A DNA stretch of 6,070 bases from Myxococcales bacterium (lineage in GTDB: Bacteria; Myxococcota; Polyangia; Fen-1088): assembly GCA_003155465.1 (NCBI GenBank), contig PMCR01000359.1, positions 4,437-10,506 on the forward strand, in the 5' to 3' direction. The position numbers were made by a program, and so were the translations under genes. Shown here in pieces: positions 1-5,689 of this stretch (the first letter of the stretch is position 1; the number at the start of each line of letters is the position of its first letter). Below the pieces are notes generated by a model. That model was not told the DNA's origin. It made no database searches and saw nothing but the letters and a program-made list of their open reading frames with translations.

Positions 1-497
1 AAGATGCCGTTCTCCGAGGCGAACAGGCCCACCATCTGGACCAGCGCCTTTCTTCGCGAGGCCATCACCAGCACGCCGAGAAGAATCAGAGCGATGCCCA
101 CCGGCAATGCGTTGCCGGTGATCGCCTGCCGCACAGGTCCGAGCGAGGCGCCGAGGTGAAAGGCCAAGACCACAATGCCCGCGGCAAGCGCCAGAGTAGC
201 GTTGATGGGGATCACAGGCTCGATCTCGCGCGGAATCTGCAGTCGCCGCACCACCCAGATGAGCAGCCAGGGCAGAAGGATGGCTTTGACCACGATGGTG
301 ATACCCGCGATGATCCACAGGTCCGCATTGCCGGTGGCCGCTCCTAGAACCGCGCCCGCGATCCCGAGAAACACCGACTGCATCGCCACCGCGTAGATGG
401 CGCGGAATAGCTGTCCCGAGGCCAGGATGAGCAGCATCGCGAACAGCAGCAGCGCCCCCAGTATGTCGATGAGACGGGTGGCCAACTCGACGCTCAT
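1..497 (-). CDS. hyfE: HyfE-like hydrogenase-4 membrane subunit (3' end cut off by the window edge)
   Basis: The ORF starts MSVELATRLIDILGALLLF and runs about 165 residues to the window edge without a stop. It is strongly hydrophobic, with roughly five membrane segments (about residues 8-28, 33-53, 60-83, 95-115 and 128-146) separated by short basic turns such as VVRRLQIPRE and ASRRKALVQ. The last visible residues, QMVGLFASENGI, match the NuoK/HyfE-type motif with an acidic residue in a membrane helix. Full HyfE proteins are a little over 200 residues, so about 50 are missing. The family is a NuoK-like inner-membrane subunit that helps form the ion path between antiporter and catalytic arm in group 4 hydrogenases. 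The ATG overlaps the hyfC stop codon (ATGA), and a GAGG ribosome site lies 5 nt upstream, which fixes this start. The Hyf family assignment is firm from context; whether the complex evolves hydrogen cannot be seen here. Confidence 0.9.
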   Translation of the reverse strand, partial: MSVELATRLIDILGALLLFAMLLILASGQLFRAIYAVAMQSVFLGIAGAVLGAATGNADLWIIAGITIVVKAILLPWLLIWVVRRLQIPREIEPVIPINATLALAAGIVVLAFHLGASLGPVRQAITGNALPVGIALILLGVLVMASRRKALVQMVGLFASENGI

Positions 498-1444
498 AGG
501 ATCCTCAGCGCCAGCGCCAGGAACGCGCACACCAGGCCAAGTCCCAAGAATTGCGGCACGCGAAAAAAGCGCAGCTTGGCGTAGGAGGATTCAACCAGGC
601 CCAGGAAAGTCGCCAGCGCCAGCACCTTGGCAAGGAAGGCCGCCAGCGCCAGCACCAGCTCTATGGGCGCCGATCCCTGGGCCAGACCCAGCGGGAAGAA
701 CAGCGCGGCCACCAACGTCAGGATCACGATCTGCTTGGTGTGCGTGGCCAGCAAGATGCAGGCCAGGCCAGGGCCGGAGTGCTCGAGCAGCATGCCCTCG
801 TGGAGCATGGTCAGTTCTAGGTGCGTGTCGGGATTGTCCACGGGAATGCGGCCGGTCTCTGCCAACGCCAGCACCAGCATGGCGAAGAGCGCCAGCAAGT
901 CCGGCGCTTGCCACGACAGCGCCGCCAGCGTCCCGCGCCGCGCAGCCAGTTGCACGAGATCAGTGGTCCCGCCTGCCACAGCGACAGAGAAGACAGCCAT
1001 CATCAGGGCTGGTTCGACCAGCAGACCGACGGTCATCTCGCGCGAGGCGCCCATTCCCCCAAAAGCCCCGCCCGCATCCAGCGCCCCGATCGCACACAGA
1101 AAGCGGGCCAGCGCCAGCAGCGCCAGCAGCAGAATCGCGTCTCCCAGCGGCAGCAGCACAGGTCCCGAGGACGCCCACAACACGGGCAACATGACCGTCG
1201 TGGTAGCGGTGGCGGCCAGAACCAACACCGGAATCGCGCGAAAGAACGGGCTGGCAGAATCGCTTTGCACCGTCCCTTTGCACAGCAGCTTGGCCAGATC
1301 GCGGTACGGCTGCCACAGGCTCGCCCCTTGTCGGCACTGCAGGCGCGCCTTCAGCTTCTGGATGAAGCCCGTCACCAAGGGCCCAAGCAGGACAAGAAGC
1401 CCCGCCTGGGCCACGATTTTTCCGATGCGTGCTGCGTCCCCCAT
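494..1444 (-). CDS. hyfC: HyfC-like (ND1/NuoH-family) membrane subunit of a group 4 hydrogenase-type complex
   Basis: 316 residues, about the length of E. coli HyfC/HycD, with about eight hydrophobic segments. Family motifs in order are: the N-terminal GPLVTGFIQKLKARLQCRQG and WQPYRDLAKLL (about 21-54); GASREMTVGLLVEPALM (132-148); ETGRIPVDNPDTHLELTM followed by HEGMLLEHSG (196-224), with the conserved acidic residues of the NuoH-like cytoplasmic loop; and SSYAKLRFFRVPQFLG (286-301). Members anchor the [NiFe]/Fe-S arm in the inner membrane and form the junction where electron transfer drives ion pumping. The DNP-THLELTM loop is, from memory, typical of the Hyf-like complexes of many non-enteric bacteria rather than E. 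coli HyfC itself. The start lies 3 nt after the hyfB stop, with only a weak GAGA upstream, so translation is probably coupled to hyfB. Its stop overlaps the hyfE start. Confidence 0.94.
   Translation of the reverse strand: MGDAARIGKIVAQAGLLVLLGPLVTGFIQKLKARLQCRQGASLWQPYRDLAKLLCKGTVQSDSASPFFRAIPVLVLAATATTTVMLPVLWASSGPVLLPLGDAILLLALLALARFLCAIGALDAGGAFGGMGASREMTVGLLVEPALMMAVFSVAVAGGTTDLVQLAARRGTLAALSWQAPDLLALFAMLVLALAETGRIPVDNPDTHLELTMLHEGMLLEHSGPGLACILLATHTKQIVILTLVAALFFPLGLAQGSAPIELVLALAAFLAKVLALATFLGLVESSYAKLRFFRVPQFLGLGLVCAFLALALRIL
503..506 (-). promoter_or_regulatory. Ribosome binding site of hyfE, inside the end of hyfC
   Basis: On the minus strand GAGG is followed by five bases (ATCCT) and then the hyfE ATG. 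It lies within the last codons of hyfC and supports independent or coupled initiation at the ATGA overlap. Confidence 0.6.
601..656. repeat. Imperfect 30-nt near-tandem repeat inside hyfC
   Basis: Bases 601-626 and 631-656 agree at 23 of 26 positions, including an exact 16-base match (611-626 and 641-656). The unit is in frame and encodes two similar ten-residue stretches, LVLALAAFLA and KVLALATFLG, in a late membrane helix of HyfC. As I recall E. coli HyfC, the spacing around this helix is similar, so this is probably Leu/Ala codon convergence in a GC-rich gene rather than a recent duplication. Confidence 0.5.
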
Positions 1445-1447
1445 CGC

Positions 1448-3445
1448 TCATGCTCTCGCAAACAACAGCAGCGCGATCACCAGGGTGACCAGCACGAAGG
1501 CAATGTAGCCATGAATGCGCCCAGTGCTGTGCGCACGAATGGCTTCCGCCGTCGCCGTGATCCAGCGCTTGAGTCGCGCGTAGACCATGGTTTCCGCGAG
1601 ATCGACGACCTCGCCGGTGTAGCCAAGGTGGCGGACCACATAAGGCGACGGCCCGGTCTCCTTGGCGATCGCGCGACGGGGACGGTACACCGCCGCGAAG
1701 ATCAGACGCAGCGGCTTGGCGAACGCGGTCGCAGTGTAGTCGAAGCGGCTGCTGGGGGTCATCCCGCAGGTCCATGTCGGGGCCAGCCGGCGCGGCGCCC
1801 GGCGCGGCCAGCCGCGCACGGCCCAGGCCACAGCGGCCAGCACGGCGAACAAGGACGCGACCGCTGTCATCGAAATGGAGGTCGCCTCCAGGCCGGACGC
1901 GGCGCCGGTTCCCGAGAGCACCAGCGGTCCGCGCGCGGTGACGACCAAGCTCGCGCCCAAGCCACCCAGCAGTTCCTGGGTGGGTCCGTCGAGCAGGCGC
2001 ATCGCGTACCCGGGTGCCAACCCGAGCGCCACGCACGCCCCGGCGAGCAGCAGCATCCCTGCGATCATGGGAGCCGGCGACTCAGTAGCCCGCTCGGCAT
2101 GAATTGATCGTGGTCGGCCCAGAAAGGTGACGCCGAATGCTTTGGCAAAGCACGCCGCCGCCAGTCCGCCGGTCAACGCGAGCATCGAAGCGGCAACGCC
2201 CGCCAGCAGCCCCGAGGCGCCGCCCAGCGTGGCTCCGCCCAGCAGCAGGGCCTGGAAAGTCATCCACTCACTCACGAACCCGTTCAGGGGTGGCAACGCC
2301 GAGATGGCCACCGCGCCGAGGAGAAACAGCCACGCGGTCCATGGCATGCGCCGCGCGAGTCCACCCAGCTCCTCCATGTTGCGGACTCCGGTGCGGCTGA
2401 TCACGCTTCCCGCGCCTAGAAACAGCAGCCCCTTGAATGCCGCATGGTTTAGCGTGTGCAACAGCGACGCTGCCAAGGCCAGCGTGGCCAGCGATTCGGT
2501 CCCGCGGCCGTGGCCAAGCAGCATGGCAATCCCTGCGCCGATCAGGATGATGCCCACATTTTCCACGCTGTGGAACGCGAGCAGGCGTTTGATGTCGTGC
2601 TGCTGCAACGCCAGCAGCACACCCATCACGGCCGAGACTGTCCCGAGCAGGAGCACAGTCCAGCCCCAGGACGCAGGCAGCGGGCCGTAAGCGGGCGCCA
2701 GAATGTCGAAGCCGAAGCGAAAGATGCCGTACAGAGCCACCTTCAGCATCACTCCTGACATGAGCGCCGAGGCATGACTGGGCGCCGCGGGATGGGCCTT
2801 GGGCAGCCAGACGTGCAGCGGCACCACACCCGCCTTGGCGCCAAAACCGATCAGGGCGAGCACGAAGAGAGCCGTGCGCGTGGAAGTCTCCAGGCCGCGC
2901 GCCGCCGCACGAAGCGAGTCGAAGTCGAAGCCATGCCCGCGTTCCGCCAGGGTGAGGAATACCACAAGCAACGCAGCCGTCCCCGCGTGTGCCATCACCA
3001 GATAGAGGAGGCCAGCGCGCGTATTCTCCTCGCTGCGCGTATCGCTGACCACCAGGGCGTAGCTCGCCAGGGTCATTCCCTCCCAGGCCAGCAAGAACGT
3101 GAGGCCATCACCGGCGCAGCACACGGCAGCCATGCACACGACGAACACACCCAGCGCGAACGTCTGGACGACCTGGGCGTGCGCGTGCGCGGCAAGGTAC
3201 GACGGTCCATACAGCGCCGCAGCCGCTGCGACCAGGCTGACCACCAGAAGGAAAAAGGCCGAGAGGCCATCCACACAGAGCCCCATCTGCGCGAACGGGA
3301 ACAGCCGGGGAAGCGGCACATACAACGTTCCCGCGTCTCCCGTGAGGACACCGAACGCGACCGTTGCTCCCGCTGATGCGCCAGCCAGGATCAGCATGTG
3401 TCCTAACCAGACAGCGACGCGAATCAAGGGTCGACATCCGTCCAT
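1448..3445 (-). CDS. hyfB: HyfB-like antiporter (proton-conducting) subunit of a group 4 hydrogenase-type complex
   Basis: 665 residues, close to E. coli HyfB (about 670), hydrophobic throughout. It belongs to the NuoL/M/N-Mrp antiporter family that moves protons or sodium across the inner membrane. Visible signature residues are: the buried glutamate of LLAWEGMTLASY (E122); a broken-helix lysine in GFGAKAGVVPLHVWLPKAHP (K204); SALMSGVMLKVALYG (K235); LLAFHSVENVGII (H292); LNHAAFKGLLFLGAGSV (K338); and AKAFGVTFLG (K435). The set of charged residues expected for ion transfer is therefore intact. GAVAISALPPLNGFVSEW (378-394) and the C-terminal TWTCGMTPSSRFDYTATAFAKPL (about 557-579) are typical of HyfB rather than complex I subunits, and a last helix lies at about 647-663. 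The ATG at 3445 lacks a well-spaced ribosome site; an internal ATG at residue 17 (LGHMLIL), with AGGA close upstream, is an alternative. hyfC follows after 3 nt. Confidence 0.94.
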   Translation of the reverse strand: MDGCRPLIRVAVWLGHMLILAGASAGATVAFGVLTGDAGTLYVPLPRLFPFAQMGLCVDGLSAFFLLVVSLVAAAAALYGPSYLAAHAHAQVVQTFALGVFVVCMAAVCCAGDGLTFLLAWEGMTLASYALVVSDTRSEENTRAGLLYLVMAHAGTAALLVVFLTLAERGHGFDFDSLRAAARGLETSTRTALFVLALIGFGAKAGVVPLHVWLPKAHPAAPSHASALMSGVMLKVALYGIFRFGFDILAPAYGPLPASWGWTVLLLGTVSAVMGVLLALQQHDIKRLLAFHSVENVGIILIGAGIAMLLGHGRGTESLATLALAASLLHTLNHAAFKGLLFLGAGSVISRTGVRNMEELGGLARRMPWTAWLFLLGAVAISALPPLNGFVSEWMTFQALLLGGATLGGASGLLAGVAASMLALTGGLAAACFAKAFGVTFLGRPRSIHAERATESPAPMIAGMLLLAGACVALGLAPGYAMRLLDGPTQELLGGLGASLVVTARGPLVLSGTGAASGLEATSISMTAVASLFAVLAAVAWAVRGWPRRAPRRLAPTWTCGMTPSSRFDYTATAFAKPLRLIFAAVYRPRRAIAKETGPSPYVVRHLGYTGEVVDLAETMVYARLKRWITATAEAIRAHSTGRIHGYIAFVLVTLVIALLLFARA

Positions 3446-3459
3446 TACGACGCGGCCAT
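3445..3459 (-). other. Possible four-codon leader ORF overlapping the hyfB start
   Basis: A minus-strand ATG with a strong GGGGGAG four bases upstream (3464-3470) opens an ORF encoding only MAAS. Its TAA stop shares bases with the hyfB ATG (TAATG). The hyfB ATG itself lies 18 nt from that ribosome site, too far for direct use, and is in another frame. The arrangement would allow a ribosome ending the leader to restart on hyfB. It may be coincidence, and no protein evidence is visible. Confidence 0.25.
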
Positions 3460-3463
3460 CGTA

Positions 3464-3470
3464 CTCCCCC
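3464..3470 (-). promoter_or_regulatory. Purine-rich ribosome-binding-like site (GGGGGAG) upstream of hyfB
   Basis: This is the only strong Shine-Dalgarno-like sequence in the gap before hyfB. It is spaced for the MAAS leader ATG (4 nt) rather than for the hyfB ATG (18 nt). It therefore either serves hyfB through re-initiation or marks a misjudged hyfB start. Confidence 0.4.
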
Positions 3471-3480
3471 GTATCCGCAA

Positions 3481-3518
3481 GTCCAGCGGCGCCTGTGGAC
3501 CTCGCCGAGGAGGCGGCG
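3481..3518 (-). other. Two small hairpins in the TPR-hyfB gap
   Basis: Just after the TPR stop codon lie two inverted repeats. One is CGCCG/CGGCG with a 6-nt loop (3503-3518), the other GTCCA/TGGAC with a 10-nt loop (3481-3500). Neither is followed by a T-run on the minus strand, so they do not form a standard intrinsic terminator. They could slow polymerase, protect RNA ends, or be chance in GC-rich DNA. The 73-base gap has no clear promoter. Confidence 0.3.
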
Positions 3519-4589
3519 CTAATTCTTGCCTGGCTTGGCGGGCGTGCAGCTTCTCAGGATCTCCTGCGCCTTGGCTTTGGCCTCGGGCTTCACCCCGGCA
3601 AGGGCGGCGAACTTGTCGAGCTCGCCCTTGGCCGCGGCGCAGTCACCGTGGGCCACCAGGACCTTGCCCAGCTCGTAGCGGGCCAGCGCGTTGCTGCCGT
3701 CGAGGGCGACTGCGGCTCGGCACTCTTCCTGCGTGCCCTTTGCCTTGATGTCCTTGTCCGTCAGCGCGCGGCAGTAGTCGGCAGCGATGGCAGGGTTCTT
3801 CGGTTCCAGTTTGCGTGCCCGCGCCAACGCGTCGGCAGCCGCGGCTGGCTGTCTGCGCCGCATCTCCACCCGTCCCAGTCCGGTCCATGCCGCAGCCAGT
3901 TTGGGGTCTGCTCTGGTGGCTCTGTCCAGCGCCTCTCGCGCCTCGTCGTACGCCTTCTTGTCGGAAAGCAAGAGACCCAGGTCGGTCAACGCGGTCGCGT
4001 CTCGCGGTGCCAGGCGCGCCGCCTGACGCAGCTCTGTCACAGCGCCATCGATCTCACCCGTCTTGCGTAGCGCCGCGCCCAAGTTGACGTGAAAGCTGGC
4101 GTCGTCGGGCCGCAGGCGCACGGCCTCACGGTACGATCTTGCCGCCTCGGCCGGCTTGCCCTGGGCGTCGCGCACGATGCCCAGGTTGAAGTGGGCGTCG
4201 GCGTACTTGGGGTCACCACTGACAGCGGCCTGGAGTTCCTTCTCAGCGGCGACCGTCTCGCCCCTGCCCAGCAGCATGGCGCCCAGGTTGTTGCGCGCGG
4301 GCGCGAACCGCCCGTCGCGACCGATGGCCTCGCGGTACGCCCTCTCCGCCCCAGCTAGGTCGTGCCTCTTCTCCAGAACCACGCCCCGCAAGTAGTAAGC
4401 GCGCGGGTCTTTGGGATCGGCCTTGGCCGCGGCATCGAATGCCTCCAGCGCGCCGGCCAAGTCGCCCGATTCAATCAGCCTTTGCCCTCGGTCCAGTTGG
4501 GCCGTCGCGGGATTCGCCTTTTGCGGCCCTGGCGGCACCCCGCCCTGGGCAAGCATGATGATCGCGGCAGCAGCAGCAAGATTGAGCAT
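3519..4589 (-). CDS. TPR-repeat protein, probably exported
   Basis: 356 residues from the chosen ATG. Residues 1-15 (MLNLAAAAAIIMLAQ) are hydrophobic and followed by a Pro/Gly-rich linker, which suggests a signal peptide or membrane anchor, although the usual basic n-region is missing. From about residue 30 to 332 there are about nine 34-residue TPR units with the expected pattern, for example AYYLRGVVLEKRHDLAGAER, HFNLGIVRDAQGKPAEAARS and WTGLGRVEMRRRQPAAAADA, most ending in a DP or P turn. Such repeats bind other proteins or peptides; no enzyme domain is visible. Four cysteines (273, 290, 317, 348) occur only in the last quarter and could form disulfides if the protein is periplasmic. The frame stays open 71 codons further upstream, but that stretch runs into the radical SAM gene and a heptamer repeat and looks non-coding, so the ATG at 4589 is preferred despite no clear ribosome site. 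It precedes hyfB on the same strand; its role is unknown. Confidence 0.85.
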   Translation of the reverse strand: MLNLAAAAAIIMLAQGGVPPGPQKANPATAQLDRGQRLIESGDLAGALEAFDAAAKADPKDPRAYYLRGVVLEKRHDLAGAERAYREAIGRDGRFAPARNNLGAMLLGRGETVAAEKELQAAVSGDPKYADAHFNLGIVRDAQGKPAEAARSYREAVRLRPDDASFHVNLGAALRKTGEIDGAVTELRQAARLAPRDATALTDLGLLLSDKKAYDEAREALDRATRADPKLAAAWTGLGRVEMRRRQPAAAADALARARKLEPKNPAIAADYCRALTDKDIKAKGTQEECRAAVALDGSNALARYELGKVLVAHGDCAAAKGELDKFAALAGVKPEAKAKAQEILRSCTPAKPGKN

Positions 4590-4626
4590 GGACGCAAGTT
4601 CAGCGCCAGGCAGAAGATGTGTCAAC

Positions 4627-4648
4627 GTGAATAGTGAATACGTGAATA
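4627..4648. repeat. Three copies of the heptamer GTGAATA
   Basis: GTGAATA occurs at 4627-4633, 4634-4640 and 4642-4648; the third copy is offset by one extra base. On the transcribed (minus) strand it reads TATTCAC. It sits in the 80-base gap between the radical SAM stop and the TPR start and is clearly more AT-rich than its surroundings. A TTGACA hexamer (minus strand, 4620-4625) follows directly, but the -10 position 17 nt later is poor (TGAACT). It may be a regulator-binding array or a simple-sequence repeat. Confidence 0.7.
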
Positions 4649-4669
4649 GTCGGCAGTGGTGAGGCGTCG

Positions 4670-5665
4670 TCAGGACCGCGGGCTCGGGCCGCCCGGCGAC
4701 GCCGACGGCGCGCGGGATGCCCAGCGGGACGGCCCTTGCCGTCGCCACTCGTCGAAGCGGCTCGCCGTGCGGACGCAGCCGACGGTGCAGGTCGCCGCGC
4801 ACGGCTTCGGTGCGAAGAACTGCTGCCTAAGGTCGTCGAACGTGTAGTCGAGCAGCGGCTTGGTGAAGACGCCCCGCTGCTGCGAGCACCAGTGCACTGC
4901 GCCGTGCTCGTCGATGTACAAGTAGCGCGAGCCCGCGCGGCAGTTGAAATCGGCGCGGCCGTCGGTCATGAGCCGGTTGCGGTAGTCGCCCGATTCCTTC
5001 CACCGGCCGACGAGCACGCCCTGGATCGCGCGCAGGATCTCGATCTGGCGCTGCGCCAGGGACACCTTCCCGTGGCCGTCGTGGATGATCGACACCCGCG
5101 GCTTGAACCCGGCATCGCGGGCGTACTGCGCGACCGCGAGCGCCTCCTCGTCGTTCCCGGCCCCGAGAACGGTGTTCACCTGCACCCGGAAGCGCGCGTG
5201 TCGCTCAAGGATCTCAAGCTTCTTGCGCAGGTGGTTCAGGACCTTGACCGTCGTCTCGTTCGGAGTCACCCCGTCGATGCTGATCTGCAAGTGGGTCAGG
5301 CCGGCGTCATTGAGCCGGCGGACGATCTCCTCTGTCAGCAGGAATCCGTTCGTGATGATCCAGCGCTCGCGGAACTCGTACGACGACGCGTAGGCCACCA
5401 ACTCGACCAGGTCCGGGTGTAACAGCGTCTCGCCGCCGGTGAACTCGACGAACCGGCAGCCCAGCGCCGCCAGCTTGTCGACCCACGCCTTGACCGTCGC
5501 CGTGGCGACCGGGGCGGAGGTCCGATCGAACTCGTTGCAGTAGCCGCACTTCAGGTTGCAGCGACGGGTGATCACCATCTGGGCCAGGAATGGCCCGAAT
5601 CGCAGAACGCGCGGCGACAGCGCGCTGGCGCGTCGTCGGCGCCGAGGATCGACGGGGCTCGTCAT
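4670..5665 (-). CDS. Radical SAM protein with a SPASM/twitch-like C-terminal cysteine set
   Basis: 331 residues. After a basic N-terminus (RRRRRASALSPR), the radical SAM core starts with VITRRCNLKCGYC: C36, C40 and C43 form the CxxxCxxC that binds the [4Fe-4S] cluster cleaving S-adenosylmethionine. Further core motifs are FTGGETLLHPD (75-85, GGE for SAM binding), WIITNGF (102-108) and LQISIDG (126-132). The C-terminal part has C242-x12-G-x4-C260, which fits the first half of the SPASM motif, then CAATCTVGC (C289, C293, C297), CX3CX3C instead of the usual CX2CX5CX3C. An auxiliary Fe-S cluster is therefore likely. SPASM/twitch enzymes often modify peptides or proteins, but no small substrate peptide is evident nearby, so the reaction is unknown. 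The last 25 residues are Ser/Pro/Arg-rich and probably disordered. The ATG at 5665 is preferred over one eight codons upstream because a GGGGGGAG lies just ahead. The TPR gene begins 80 nt downstream. Confidence 0.9.
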   Translation of the reverse strand: MTSPVDPRRRRRASALSPRVLRFGPFLAQMVITRRCNLKCGYCNEFDRTSAPVATATVKAWVDKLAALGCRFVEFTGGETLLHPDLVELVAYASSYEFRERWIITNGFLLTEEIVRRLNDAGLTHLQISIDGVTPNETTVKVLNHLRKKLEILERHARFRVQVNTVLGAGNDEEALAVAQYARDAGFKPRVSIIHDGHGKVSLAQRQIEILRAIQGVLVGRWKESGDYRNRLMTDGRADFNCRAGSRYLYIDEHGAVHWCSQQRGVFTKPLLDYTFDDLRQQFFAPKPCAATCTVGCVRTASRFDEWRRQGPSRWASRAPSASPGGPSPRS

Positions 5666-5667
5666 TG

Positions 5668-5675
5668 CTCCCCCC
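5668..5675 (-). promoter_or_regulatory. Ribosome binding site of the radical SAM gene
   Basis: A minus-strand AGGGGGGAG run ends two bases before the ATG at 5665. It is strong in purines, and its first G residues are at usable spacing. It favours this start over the upstream in-frame ATG at 5689, which would place the run inside the coding region. Confidence 0.5.
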
Positions 5676-5689
5676 TGACTGCTCCGCAA

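Noticed and set aside
821..2107. Long plus-strand open frame (428 codons) antisense to hyfC and hyfB.
   Set aside because: It spans the junction of two well-supported opposite-strand genes and translates to Gln/Arg/His-rich sequence with no domain; it is the usual antisense shadow in GC-rich DNA.
2770..2850. LPKAH in HyfB where complex I subunits usually have LPDAH.
   Set aside because: HyfB/HycC-type proteins commonly vary at this position, so it is not a defect or novelty.
3099..4070. Plus-strand open frame of 323 codons across the hyfB 5' end and the TPR gene.
   Set aside because: It crosses two clear minus-strand genes and has no family motif; its composition follows the opposite-strand codons.
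4590..4802. N-terminal extension of the TPR frame by 71 codons.
   Set aside because: It overlaps the end of the radical SAM gene and passes through the heptamer repeat; the extension is not TPR-like and comes before the hydrophobic signal-like segment.
5666..5689. Upstream in-frame ATG of the radical SAM gene (eight extra codons).
   Set aside because: Using it would put the GGGGGGAG ribosome site inside the coding region, and no comparable site precedes it.
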